64,000 nt of DNA from CAKSHC01 sp045631845 (GTDB lineage Bacteria > Bacillota > Clostridia > Oscillospirales > UMGS1783): the NCBI GenBank assembly GCA_045631845.1, contig JAZQVM010000045.1, positions 4,875 through 68,874 on the forward strand, written 5' to 3'. A program made the position numbers and the translations under genes. Below are positions 15,442-23,622 of the stretch, piece by piece (the stretch's first letter is position 1; every line of letters begins with the position of its first letter). A model generated the notes under the pieces. The model ran no database searches and had not been told where the DNA came from. It saw only the letters and a program-made list of their open reading frames with translations.

Positions 15442-16466
15442 TAGCAATAAAATTCCATAGGATAGGTTAAATATTCGACCGGCTCTAATTGATCAACCGT
15501 AACAACTCCGGCCGGCGCACATAAAACACTGGGAATACGATTTACAACCGTCGCACAGGTATGCTCAACCGTGGCGGGTTTCACCACCTGAAATTCGGTC
15601 TCCGGCTCACCGATCATTCGCCACTGACACATATCACCGTCATCCTCTCCATATACCTTACCGATACATCGAGTCTGAATGACAGGACCCTGATGAGTAT
15701 AGGTTTCCACAATGGCGGCCATACCTAAGCATTGCCCCTCGGTAATTTCTCGCCCAAGGGTTGTCGAATACACGCTTCCTTTTTCGAAATACGGGACATG
15801 TTTTTGGGTTTGGGAACGGATTGTCCAGCCCATTTTCTGCGCCAATGCCTCATTGGAATTCCAAACATAGGAAGGTTCAAACTGTTCAGGCTCGCCTATC
15901 TTTTGCTGAAACTCATCGTAGGTCAAGCCCACGCCGTGAGCCTTAGCCAAGGCCAATCCGTAATCCTCTACATTATAGCTAACTGCACCCTCAATGCGAG
16001 AAATATTGTGACAGCCGGCAGCAATATGCGCTACAGCATTAACCCAAAAGATATCCTCCATGCCGCTTCCCACAAAAGTACAGCCGTTATCTTTGGCTAT
16101 TCGATCCAATTTATTGGTGCGTATCGGATCGGTAGTCCAACTATAGGTGGCTTCCTCACATGTAGTGATAACATTAATACCTCGGCTTAAACATTTCACA
16201 TAATGCTCATAGCAGTCACCTACAAAGCTAAACAAGGTTACAATGGCGATATCGGCATCAACATTGTCCAATACGGCATCAGCATCATCGCTGATCAATA
16301 TGCCCGTTTTAAATCCAAGATCGGCATATTCTCCGATATCCATGCCGACAATCTGCGGATCTACATCAATGGCACCCACAATTTGTGCCCCTTTATCATG
16401 AAGATAACGCAAAATATATTTACTCATCTTGCCACAACCGTACTGTACAACCTTAATCTTGCTCAT
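15441..16466 (-). CDS. DapB-like NAD(P)-dependent amine dehydrogenase (2,4-diaminopentanoate dehydrogenase family)
   Basis: Oxidoreductase of about 341 residues. The N-terminal Rossmann region begins IKVVQYGCGKMSKYI, and the rest aligns with dihydrodipicolinate-reductase-like proteins annotated as 2,4-diaminopentanoate dehydrogenase in ornithine-fermenting clostridia. No other ornithine-pathway gene (ornithine aminomutase, OrtA/OrtB) is nearby, so the substrate is uncertain. ATG 16466 with AGGAG upstream is chosen because the open frame back to 16526 runs into the rnf terminator. It is a single-gene transcript with its own promoter and stem-loop. Confidence 0.7.
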   Translation of the reverse strand: MSKIKVVQYGCGKMSKYILRYLHDKGAQIVGAIDVDPQIVGMDIGEYADLGFKTGILISDDADAVLDNVDADIAIVTLFSFVGDCYEHYVKCLSRGINVITTCEEATYSWTTDPIRTNKLDRIAKDNGCTFVGSGMEDIFWVNAVAHIAAGCHNISRIEGAVSYNVEDYGLALAKAHGVGLTYDEFQQKIGEPEQFEPSYVWNSNEALAQKMGWTIRSQTQKHVPYFEKGSVYSTTLGREITEGQCLGMAAIVETYTHQGPVIQTRCIGKVYGEDDGDMCQWRMIGEPETEFQVVKPATVEHTCATVVNRIPSVLCAPAGVVTVDQLEPVEYLTYPMEFYC

Positions 16467-16496
16467 AATTCCTGCTCCTATTATATTTTTGTGATT

Positions 16497-16526
16497 AGTA
16501 TAGCCACATCCTTTCATTCTATACAA
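16497..16526 (-). promoter_or_regulatory. Sigma-A promoter of the amine dehydrogenase gene
   Basis: TTGTAT (16521-16526, minus strand), an 18-base spacer and TATACT (16497-16502). It begins within the tail of the rnf terminator, so the two elements abut. Confidence 0.55.
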
Positions 16527-16556
16527 AAAGCCTCCGAAACGTGTTCGGAGGCTTTT
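16526..16556 (-). terminator. Intrinsic terminator of the rnf operon
   Basis: AAAAGCCTCCGAA pairs with TTCGGAGGCTTTT around a short loop, ending in a U-run on the minus strand. It lies directly after the rnfB stop. Confidence 0.9.
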
Positions 16557-16557
16557 G

Positions 16558-17391
16558 TTACTGACGGGTATCCCCGTTTTTCATTTGAAATTCGCCAAAC
16601 CATATCGTACTTCTCGGACATTTCTCGAAGCAGGTTCCGCATTGGATGCATCGATCATAGTCGATTTCCGCCAAGTGATTCACAACTTTAATAGCATCCG
16701 TCGGACAATTTTTCTGGCAGATGCCACAGCCGATACACCCGATTTGGCAATAGGAACGAACCATCTTACCATGATCACGGGAGGAGCAGCCCACCCAATA
16801 TTGACCCGAAAACGGAACAAGATGAATGATATGCTTGGGGCAGGCATTGGCACACAAACCACAGCCTACACATTTTTCATATTCCACCACCGCTACGCCG
16901 TTTTCCACCTTGATCGCACCAAAGGGGCAAGCACGCACACAAGTACCGTACCCCAAGCAACCATAGGGACATTCTTTATCACCGCCGCCAATACGGGATA
17001 CCGACACACAGTCCATCAGCCCGTCGTATTGGAATTTATGACGAGCCAGATCATTAGTACCCGAGCACATCACCTGTGCACGCAAACGAAGGGTGTCCGA
17101 CTTTGTTTCCTCACCCATAATCTTACCGATCTGTTCAGTAACCTCGGGCGGGGCAGCCATGCACTTGTTACCGGGAACCTTATCATTGACAATGGCTTCG
17201 GCATAGTTGGCACAGCCGGCATACCCACAAGCACCGCAATTGGCTCCGGGTAAAATATTTTTGATATCATCAATGCGCTTATCCACTTTGACTTTAAAGG
17301 CTTTACTGGCAATACCAAGCAAAGCACCGAAAATCAGCCCAAAGACACCCAGCGGAATAAGGGCGCGCAAGACCTGTTCAAATACAGTCAT
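16558..17391 (-). CDS. rnfB: Rnf complex subunit B (multi-cluster ferredoxin)
   Basis: Electron entry subunit that accepts electrons from reduced ferredoxin in the Rnf ferredoxin:NAD+ oxidoreductase. It has 277 residues. A single N-terminal membrane helix precedes the CGACGYAGC cluster motif, whose fourth cysteine lies upstream in GANC. Further cysteine motifs are CPYGCLGYGTCVRACP, CVGCGLCANACP, CIGCGICQKNCP and CIQCGTCFEKCP, so five or more [4Fe-4S] clusters are likely, as in clostridial RnfB. It is the last gene of rnfCDGEAB. Confidence 0.96.
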   Translation of the reverse strand: MTVFEQVLRALIPLGVFGLIFGALLGIASKAFKVKVDKRIDDIKNILPGANCGACGYAGCANYAEAIVNDKVPGNKCMAAPPEVTEQIGKIMGEETKSDTLRLRAQVMCSGTNDLARHKFQYDGLMDCVSVSRIGGGDKECPYGCLGYGTCVRACPFGAIKVENGVAVVEYEKCVGCGLCANACPKHIIHLVPFSGQYWVGCSSRDHGKMVRSYCQIGCIGCGICQKNCPTDAIKVVNHLAEIDYDRCIQCGTCFEKCPRSTIWFGEFQMKNGDTRQ

Positions 17392-17403
17392 CTTTTTCCC
17401 TCC

Positions 17404-17991
17404 TTACCCGAATATCTTCATACCGGAAAATCCGGAGAAGGCGATGGCCAACAAGGCCGCCGTAATCAAGGCAATAGGAAATCCCTTGAACGGCTTGGGA
17501 ATATCATTCAGTTCAATTCTCTCTCGTACACAGGCAAAGATGAAGATTGCCAACAAGAACGACACGCCCGAAGCGAAACCGTAGAAGGTAGCCAAGCCGA
17601 AATCATACTGGCGCTGGATACCTAAAATAGCCGAACCGAGAACGGCACAGTTGGTCGTAATCAAAGGCAGATAGATGCCAAGCGCACGGTAAAGGGACGG
17701 AATCATCTTCTTAAGGAACAACTCAATGAATTGCACCAGCGAGGCAATGATCAAAATAAAGGAGATCGTTTGCAGATATTCCAGTTCATACGGCACTAAA
17801 ACAAAGGTATTATCCAACCAGGTAACCATAGACGACAAGGTCATGGTGAAAATAACGGCCATACCCATGCCAACGGCAGTGCTGCGTTTTTTAGAAACCC
17901 CTAAAAACGGACAAACACCCAAGAACTGCACCAGTACATAGTTTTCAATAAAGATAGTAGTGATGGCTACCGAAAAATAGGTCTGCAACAT
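17404..17991 (-). CDS. rnfA: Rnf complex subunit A (integral membrane)
   Basis: Polytopic membrane subunit of about 195 residues, homologous to NqrE. ATG 17991 is preferred over 18012: it overlaps the rnfE stop as TAATG and has AAAGGGGG upstream. The family motif FLGVCPFLGVSKK occurs near residue 25, with the conserved cysteine thought to bind a [2Fe-2S] cluster between RnfA and RnfE. A second conserved cysteine lies in LITTNCAVLG. Confidence 0.95.
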   Translation of the reverse strand: MLQTYFSVAITTIFIENYVLVQFLGVCPFLGVSKKRSTAVGMGMAVIFTMTLSSMVTWLDNTFVLVPYELEYLQTISFILIIASLVQFIELFLKKMIPSLYRALGIYLPLITTNCAVLGSAILGIQRQYDFGLATFYGFASGVSFLLAIFIFACVRERIELNDIPKPFKGFPIALITAALLAIAFSGFSGMKIFG

Positions 17992-18617
17992 TAGTTGTCG
18001 CCCCCTTTCCATTTGTCGGAAAGCTTATTAAAAGCGGCAATCAAGAACCCAAGTGCCAGGAAGCCACCGGCAGGCAGAATCATAATAACAGCCGGTTCAT
18101 ACCCGATGTACTGCGCAAAATCCCAGCCCAGGATCTTTCCCGAACCTAAAATTTCACGCACGGCCGAAACAATGATTACAACCAAGGTATAGCCAATACC
18201 CATAGATAATCCATCCAGCACCGACATAAGCGGATTATTTTTAGAGGCAAAACTTTCGGCACGAGCCAAGATAATGCAGTTTACCACAATCAGCGGGATA
18301 AAAAGACCCAAGGCTTCAGATATATCCGGTAAATATGCCTCAAGAAGCATCTCAATAGCCGTAACAAATCCCGAGATAATAACGATAAAGGCCGCAATAC
18401 GAATCTGATTGGGAATGACCGACCGAAGCAAAGAAATGACAAGATTAGCCCCAATCAAAACCGCCGTAACGGCAAGCCCCATGAAAAATCCGTTTTTTAC
18501 ACTTACGGTAATGGCAAGTGCCGAACACATACCGAGCAACTGCACAAAAACAGGATTTTGATTGAGGATACCGTCCATGAATATTTTACTGATTTTATTT
18601 GGTTGTTTCTCACTCAT
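17991..18617 (-). CDS. rnfE: Rnf complex subunit E (integral membrane)
   Basis: Polytopic membrane subunit of 208 residues, homologous to NqrD and paralogous to RnfA. It contains NPVFVQLLGMCSALAIT with the conserved cysteine, and LIVVNCIILARAE with the second. Six hydrophobic helices are apparent. It is separated from rnfG by 2 bases and overlaps the rnfA start. Confidence 0.95.
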   Translation of the reverse strand: MSEKQPNKISKIFMDGILNQNPVFVQLLGMCSALAITVSVKNGFFMGLAVTAVLIGANLVISLLRSVIPNQIRIAAFIVIISGFVTAIEMLLEAYLPDISEALGLFIPLIVVNCIILARAESFASKNNPLMSVLDGLSMGIGYTLVVIIVSAVREILGSGKILGWDFAQYIGYEPAVIMILPAGGFLALGFLIAAFNKLSDKWKGGDN

Positions 18618-18619
18618 GG

Positions 18620-19462
18620 TTAGCCCTCCCCTCCCGGTTGTGCCATATCCAAGCGCACCTCATCTACAGCGCCCAGCGCCGTATTGATACCGTTCTTAAT
18701 ACCATCCGAGGTAAAGGTAGCTCCGCTGACTGCCGTGACCTGATTGGAAAATTCAATTGGACGGGACAGCCCTTCAAACTGTTTAAAGAAGCCCTCGTTA
18801 CCGGAAATCACGGTTTCACCGATACCCGGAGTTTCCGAATGATTAACTACCTGTATAGCCGTCACCTTATTAAGAAGATCACTGCCAATGATCATTTCAA
18901 TCGGCGTACTCGAGTAACCAATCGCTTGAACATTAACGCAATATCCGATGATTTCATCATTTTCATAAACCAAGTAAACCGAATCCACATTAGCATCGCT
19001 GTAAGCAAATTCGCTTGATGTCAGTTCCTTGGCATCCACAAACTTATCCGCCTGCGGGAAAATGGATTCCAGTGCCGCCTGCCGTTTCTCCGCCTCATGC
19101 TGAGCAATGATGGGGTTGGTTTGCGCATGAATAAAACCCAGCAATCCCGCTACAATGGCCGCAATAGCCATCAGCACAACGCCAAACAGGAAAATATCAG
19201 TAATATCATTATCATTACTGGTTTCTCCGTCTGTTCTCTTTCTAAAGGAAGGCATAATACGAGGTTTACGAGGCGGCATCTTCTGCTCCTCAATCTGCGT
19301 CATAGCCTCCATTTGTGCAATGGGAGAATCGTTATCGGCGGGCAATTCGTCCGCAGTTACCGAAGCCAAAGCCTCATCCGCAATCTTCTCAATTTCTTCA
19401 ATCTGTGGTTGCGGTCGGTTCTGCCTTGTTCGTTTCTGTGTCGGCTTCTTCTCGTCTGCCAT
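18620..19462 (-). CDS. rnfG: Rnf complex subunit G (FMN-bearing, long N-terminal extension)
   Basis: Peripheral subunit with one membrane helix and covalently bound FMN at a threonine; the site is AVSGATFTSDGI near the C terminus. From ATG 19462 the protein has about 280 residues. Roughly 88 polar, proline- and glutamate-rich residues precede the helix (residues 89-112). Usual RnfG proteins are near 200 residues. This start has AAGGGGGG upstream and overlaps rnfD by 65 bases. An alternative ATG at 19279 with GAGGAG 6 bases upstream would give a normal-length 219-residue protein, so the N terminus is uncertain. Confidence 0.9.
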   Translation of the reverse strand: MADEKKPTQKRTRQNRPQPQIEEIEKIADEALASVTADELPADNDSPIAQMEAMTQIEEQKMPPRKPRIMPSFRKRTDGETSNDNDITDIFLFGVVLMAIAAIVAGLLGFIHAQTNPIIAQHEAEKRQAALESIFPQADKFVDAKELTSSEFAYSDANVDSVYLVYENDEIIGYCVNVQAIGYSSTPIEMIIGSDLLNKVTAIQVVNHSETPGIGETVISGNEGFFKQFEGLSRPIEFSNQVTAVSGATFTSDGIKNGINTALGAVDEVRLDMAQPGGEG

Positions 19463-20444
19463 AGAACGCGCCCCCCTTTCCAAATCTTCTGGGTTTGGTT
19501 GCCCCGTCAATCGCCCATGCCAAAGCATTCATTAACAAAATGGCAAAGGAAACACCTTCGGGATAGTTAGAAAATCTACGAAATACAAAGGTAAGCAATC
19601 CGCAGCCAATAGCATACAGAATCCTTCCTCTTGTCGTTGTGGGTGAAGAAGAATAGTCGGTCGCCATATAAATGGCACCCAGCAACAAACCGCCGCCAAG
19701 CATTTGCGCCAACGCATATTGCATGGGCGTACCGGACGTGGGGAATAGATAGGCCAACAGGCCAACCGTACCAATGTAAAATACAGGAATATGCCAGTTA
19801 ATTACCTTACGCACCAACAGATAGATTCCGCCAATCAGGAGCAAAACTGCCGAAGTTTCACCAATACAGCCGGCAATATTACCCCAAAACAGATCCGAGA
19901 GATTGGTAAAACTATATTCCAGATTCCGCAAAGACTGCAGCGGCGTAGCGCTGGTAATGATCTGATCGGTATTTACATTCAACAGAATAGGAACCCCGTT
20001 ATACTCAAACGGTTTAAGCCATGTTGTCATGTGAACCGGCCAGGCGATAAACAAAAATGCACGGGCGGCAAGCGCAGGATTCATAAAGTTGTTACCCAGT
20101 CCACCAAATACACCCTTAACCACAATCATGGCAAAAAATGCGCCGACAATCGGAATCCATAACGGCACGGTGACAGGCAGCGTCAGCGCTAATAACAGCC
20201 CCGAGACAGCCGCCGAAAGATCACTGATCGTCTGCTTTTTTTTGCAGCACATATTGAACAATGTCTCTGCCAACATCGAGGCCCCAACACTGATCAAGGT
20301 TATAATAATAGCACGCAAACCAAATAAAAATCCCGAAAAGACAACGGCAGGAGTTAATGCCACCAACACAGAAAACATGAGCGACTGCGTGGTATCATTG
20401 GATCGAATATGCGGCGAGGATGTAATAAGAAATTTTCCGTCCAT
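19398..20444 (-). CDS. rnfD: Rnf complex subunit D (FMN-bearing membrane subunit)
   Basis: Polytopic membrane protein of 348 residues, homologous to NqrB. Covalent FMN attaches to the threonine of the SATPL motif, seen here in DQIITSATPLQSLRN near residue 165. GGLGNNFMNPALAARAF is the other family hallmark. A hydrophilic tail of about 30 residues (RRFGKGGAFYGRREEADTE and on) extends past the last helix and overlaps the start of rnfG. Confidence 0.95.
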   Translation of the reverse strand: MDGKFLITSSPHIRSNDTTQSLMFSVLVALTPAVVFSGFLFGLRAIIITLISVGASMLAETLFNMCCKKKQTISDLSAAVSGLLLALTLPVTVPLWIPIVGAFFAMIVVKGVFGGLGNNFMNPALAARAFLFIAWPVHMTTWLKPFEYNGVPILLNVNTDQIITSATPLQSLRNLEYSFTNLSDLFWGNIAGCIGETSAVLLLIGGIYLLVRKVINWHIPVFYIGTVGLLAYLFPTSGTPMQYALAQMLGGGLLLGAIYMATDYSSSPTTTRGRILYAIGCGLLTFVFRRFSNYPEGVSFAILLMNALAWAIDGATKPRRFGKGGAFYGRREEADTETNKAEPTATTD

Positions 20445-20450
20445 ATCGAT

Positions 20451-21773
20451 TTAACCCTCCCTTTTCTTTTTACTGGTGATCTTAAACTTGGTCAAACGCA
20501 TCATTTGTACCAACTGAATCTTAGCAGGACAGCTGTACGAACAAGCCCCACATTCAATACAATCGAGTACATTGTATTTCTCAGCCTCATCATACATTTC
20601 GTTCTTGGCATAGCGATAAATATAATTAGGCATCAAATGCATCGGGCACCCCTTGACACACCGACCGCAACGAATGCATACCGGATTCTCCACCAATTCC
20701 ACATTGTTTGTGGTATAGGCAATCAATCCGTTTGTCTGCTTAATGATCGGCGCTTCCAATGTGTGCTGAGCAATACCCATCATAGGCCCGCCCATAATGA
20801 TCTTCGTGGGTTCAACCGTAAAGCCGCCGGCCGCTTCAAACATATACTGCATCGGCGTGCCGATACGGGCCAGAGCATTTTTACTGGTCTTTACTGCCGG
20901 ACCGGACACCGTCACCACACGCTTAATAACCGGCAAACCACTGCTGGCACTGCGATACAATGACGCACAAGTATCAATGTTAAACACCGCACAACCCGCA
21001 TCCAGCGGCAACTCTCCGGGTTTCACCTCACGACGAGTGATGGCGCGAATCAACTGCTTTTCCGCACCCTGAGGATACTTCGTTTTCAGCGGAACAATAT
21101 GAATGCCATACGATTCAGCGATAATTTTCATAGTAGAAATGGCATCCGCCTTGTTGGTTTCAATACCAACATAAGCCTCATCCAAACTCAACGCACGCAT
21201 GAGCATACGAATGCCGCCCACAATGAATTTAGGATATTCTATCATCGCTCGCTCATCAGCCGCAATGACCGGTTCACATTCGGCACCGTTAATGATCAGC
21301 GTATCCACCTTGCGGTCAATCGCCGTTCTTAACTTAACATGCGTAGGGAAACCTGCACCACCCATGCCGACCAGACCCATTTCTCTGCAAAAATCCACAA
21401 TCTCATCGGGCGTCATCTTGTCCACATTTTTTATGTTTTTCTGCTTACCGGGAATCGGATCATCCTGAAAATCATTCTCGATAACTACACTCATCACCCG
21501 CTCACCGGTAGGATGCCAGCGGGGCGCTACATCAATAACATTGCCGGAAACCGAAGCATGCACAGGGACCGACATAAAGGCATCACTATCGCCGATCTTC
21601 TGCCCCATATATACATAATCACCCGTTTTAACCAGCGGCGTACAAGGTACACCGATATGTTGCCGCATCGGAATTACCACATACTGCGGTTGTTCTACAT
21701 GTTCAATCGGGCGAGCATGCGTTAATTCCTTGTTGGAAGGAAAATGAATACCGCCACTAAATGTATTGGCCAT
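20451..21773 (-). CDS. rnfC: Rnf complex subunit C (NADH-binding, Fe-S)
   Basis: Peripheral subunit of 440 residues that exchanges electrons with NAD+. The N-terminal barrel-sandwich segment (IPMRQHIGVPCTPLVKTGD) precedes the NADH/FMN domain with GMGGAGFPTHVKL near residue 137. Two [4Fe-4S] ferredoxin motifs lie at the C terminus, CIRCGRCVKGCPMHLMP and CIECGACSYSCP. It is the first gene of the rnfCDGEAB operon, which couples ferredoxin oxidation to ion pumping and NAD+ reduction. Confidence 0.96.
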   Translation of the reverse strand: MANTFSGGIHFPSNKELTHARPIEHVEQPQYVVIPMRQHIGVPCTPLVKTGDYVYMGQKIGDSDAFMSVPVHASVSGNVIDVAPRWHPTGERVMSVVIENDFQDDPIPGKQKNIKNVDKMTPDEIVDFCREMGLVGMGGAGFPTHVKLRTAIDRKVDTLIINGAECEPVIAADERAMIEYPKFIVGGIRMLMRALSLDEAYVGIETNKADAISTMKIIAESYGIHIVPLKTKYPQGAEKQLIRAITRREVKPGELPLDAGCAVFNIDTCASLYRSASSGLPVIKRVVTVSGPAVKTSKNALARIGTPMQYMFEAAGGFTVEPTKIIMGGPMMGIAQHTLEAPIIKQTNGLIAYTTNNVELVENPVCIRCGRCVKGCPMHLMPNYIYRYAKNEMYDEAEKYNVLDCIECGACSYSCPAKIQLVQMMRLTKFKITSKKKREG

Positions 21774-21826
21774 TACAGCACCTCTTCTTTATGCTTTCTC
21801 TAAATTGCAAAAAATACCACACATGC

Positions 21827-21855
21827 ATTATAGCACAAAGTAAAAGTTTGTGCAA
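21827..21855 (-). promoter_or_regulatory. Sigma-A promoter of the rnf operon
   Basis: TTGCAC (21850-21855, minus strand), a 17-base spacer and TATAAT (21827-21832). The transcript would carry a leader of about 45 bases before rnfC. Confidence 0.8.
21833..21853. promoter_or_regulatory. Inverted repeat (putative operator) inside the rnf promoter
   Basis: GCACAAA (21833-21839) and TTTGTGC (21847-21853) are perfect inverted repeats separated by 7 bases. They fill the spacer between the -10 and -35 boxes and overlap the -35. The position suits a repressor site. It does not match the Rex consensus TTGTTAA-N4-TTAACAA. Confidence 0.5.
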
Positions 21856-21864
21856 TATAAAAAG

Positions 21865-21894
21865 GATAAGTAACCCTAAAAAAGATTACTTATC
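21865..21894 (-). terminator. Terminator after nrdR
   Basis: GATAAGTAA (21865-21873) pairs with TTACTTATC (21886-21894). On the minus strand it is followed by CTTTTTATAT. It closes the DUF6514-nrdR unit. Confidence 0.75.
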
Positions 21895-21931
21895 TATTTT
21901 TACAAGTTTATTATGTTCCATGCATTGATTC

Positions 21932-22387
21932 TTATTTTTCACTTAACAGCCGATCCAATTCCTTTTTAAAGGTACTGATATCCTTAAACTGACGATATAC
22001 CGATGCAAATCGCACATAGGCTACCTCATCAATACCCCGTAGTTTTTCCATGGCCAATTCCCCGATCTTCTCCGAGGAGATTTCCTGTTCCATGGAATTG
22101 GAAATGGCATACTCGATCTCATCCGCCGCCTTTTCCAGCGTAGATAGAGAAACCGGACGCTTATCACAGGAACGCAAAAATCCCCGCAACAACTTATCCC
22201 GATCAAACTCTTGTCGCGAACCGTCTTTCTTAACTACGACAATGGGAACCGTTTCAATAATCTCAAAGGTCGTAAATCGCTTCTGACATTTTAAACATTC
22301 TCTACGGCGACGAATCCTCTGCCCGTCATCCGTCGGACGGGAATTGCTGACCTTGCTCTCTTCATGACCGCAAAAAGGACATCTCAT
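21932..22387 (-). CDS. nrdR: Transcriptional regulator NrdR
   Basis: ATP/dATP-sensing repressor of ribonucleotide reductase genes. It has 151 residues, the standard size. The N-terminal zinc ribbon uses CPFCG and CLKCQ, followed by KRFTTFE. The ATP-cone domain occupies about residues 49-140, with VVVKKDGSRQEFDRDKLL. It lies 21 bases after the DUF6514-like gene and probably shares its transcript. Confidence 0.97.
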   Translation of the reverse strand: MRCPFCGHEESKVSNSRPTDDGQRIRRRRECLKCQKRFTTFEIIETVPIVVVKKDGSRQEFDRDKLLRGFLRSCDKRPVSLSTLEKAADEIEYAISNSMEQEISSEKIGELAMEKLRGIDEVAYVRFASVYRQFKDISTFKKELDRLLSEK

Positions 22388-22408
22388 CGATTCTATTTTC
22401 CTCTCTTT

Positions 22409-22696
22409 TTAAAATTCGAAATCATTCCCTGCCAAATAATCGTCTACTATCTCACTCAAAGACACGGGAAAGGTTTTCCCCCGCGCCAAACGATCGATCA
22501 ACCGACAAATTTCCTGCCGATCCGCACCAATATGGTCCACTGCCACATACTCTTCCATCGTATCCGTCTCGCACCTCTTTACAATGCTAATCCCAAACGG
22601 ATCACTCGCCGATGTATCATCCACCGTCATATAGTAGTCCAATACCACACCATCCATGCCATCAACAGACACTTGGTATATCCGCTCCTGTCTCAT
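22409..22696 (-). CDS. Uncharacterised protein, DUF6514-like
   Basis: About 95 residues from ATG 22696, chosen because AAGGGGAATGGGA lies directly upstream; the open frame reaches 22762. The sequence pattern (an N-terminal V-D-YY stretch, DPFGISIVK, a central VDHIGADR, and a C-terminal FPVSLSEIVDDYL) resembles clostridial DUF6514 proteins, whose function is unknown. It has no signal peptide or membrane helix. The promoter at 22727-22756 carries a perfect Spo0A-box core just upstream, which suggests a link to sporulation entry. Confidence 0.6.
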   Translation of the reverse strand: MRQERIYQVSVDGMDGVVLDYYMTVDDTSASDPFGISIVKRCETDTMEEYVAVDHIGADRQEICRLIDRLARGKTFPVSLSEIVDDYLAGNDFEF

Positions 22697-22726
22697 GTTC
22701 CCATTCCCCTTTGCTTCGTTGAGAAC

Positions 22727-22756
22727 ATTATGACACGAGTACTGTTGCCTTGTAAA
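22727..22756 (-). promoter_or_regulatory. Sigma-A promoter of DUF6514-nrdR
   Basis: TTTACA (22751-22756, minus strand), an 18-base spacer and CATAAT (22727-22732). Each box matches the consensus at 5 of 6 positions. Confidence 0.6.
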
Positions 22757-22764
22757 CAACAATC

Positions 22765-22774
22765 ATTCGACAAA
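22765..22774 (-). promoter_or_regulatory. Spo0A-box-like site
   Basis: On the minus strand TTTGTCGAAT contains the exact core TGTCGAA of the Spo0A box. It lies 8 bases upstream of the -35 box, a position typical of activation. Binding is inferred. Confidence 0.5.
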
Positions 22775-22846
22775 AAATGCTAAAAAGTCATTCTTTTTTT
22801 CAAAAATTTCATTTTAAGCAATATTATGTTAACTTAAAAAATAAAT

Positions 22847-23617
22847 TTACAGTTTGTTCATAAAGTCAGCTGCATCTCGCAGTTGCAAATCTTGCTGATA
22901 GTTATCAGAATACACCTCTATAACCTTGCTTACCGCCTCACTGCGAATGTGATCATTCAGGATAGCCGCATAATCACATACGCCCTGTCCTGGTAAAGCA
23001 CAAGACCCATCATCATGATAGTCACTGGCATGAAAATGGATCAACTGCTCCCCCATCACATCTCGTATACGGCACGGATCCTCGTGGCAACGCATGGCTT
23101 GTTTGACATCCAGCGTAAAATACACATTTGTCTGCAACATTTGCTTCATCTGACCAATAAAATCCATATGCCCTGCATAGTGTCGGTTCACATTTTCCTG
23201 GGAAAAGCATATCCCTTCCCGCTTGGCCAATTCGAATAACGCCGCGTAAATATCGCAATATTTCTCCACGCTGATAGGCCATTCCGATCGACAGCCATGA
23301 AAATTAAACACACGGGCACCCATAGCCGCCGCTGCCTCAAAATACCCTTTGTAAATCTCGTAAAAATCTCGGCGGCGGGTTTCATAACTACCAAACAAAC
23401 AATAGGTTTCGGCAAATGAGGTAAAGGGATGAAACGCCAGTATCTGCAAACCCAATCGGTTTGCGCGCTCTCGAAATCTACGGGCATAATCCACGGTAGA
23501 TTCGGAAGGGGCATTAACAAAAACCTCTATATCAGAAAAGCCCAATGCCGCAATACGTTCCAACGTTTCTTCTGTTTTATCCGGATAGAAACAAGAGGTG
23601 GATATTCCGATTTTCAT
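22847..23617 (-). CDS. Sugar phosphate isomerase/epimerase family TIM-barrel protein
   Basis: A 256-residue xylose-isomerase-like (AP endonuclease 2 superfamily) barrel. Metal-ligand candidates lie on successive strands: H in NFHGCRSEWP, E in SQENVNRHYAG, D in TLDVKQAMRC, HFHASDY, and E in VIEVYSDN. The substrate cannot be predicted; the family includes isomerases, epimerases and dehydratases. It starts 5 bases after the aminotransferase stop and is the last gene of the dacF-rluB-aminotransferase unit. I see no strong terminator after it. Confidence 0.8.
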   Translation of the reverse strand: MKIGISTSCFYPDKTEETLERIAALGFSDIEVFVNAPSESTVDYARRFRERANRLGLQILAFHPFTSFAETYCLFGSYETRRRDFYEIYKGYFEAAAAMGARVFNFHGCRSEWPISVEKYCDIYAALFELAKREGICFSQENVNRHYAGHMDFIGQMKQMLQTNVYFTLDVKQAMRCHEDPCRIRDVMGEQLIHFHASDYHDDGSCALPGQGVCDYAAILNDHIRSEAVSKVIEVYSDNYQQDLQLRDAADFMNKL

Positions 23618-23622
23618 ACCTG

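Noticed and set aside
21833..21853. Rex operator at the rnf promoter
   Set aside because: The repeat arms GCACAAA/TTTGTGC do not contain the TTGTTAA half-site of Rex. Kept only as an operator of unknown regulator.
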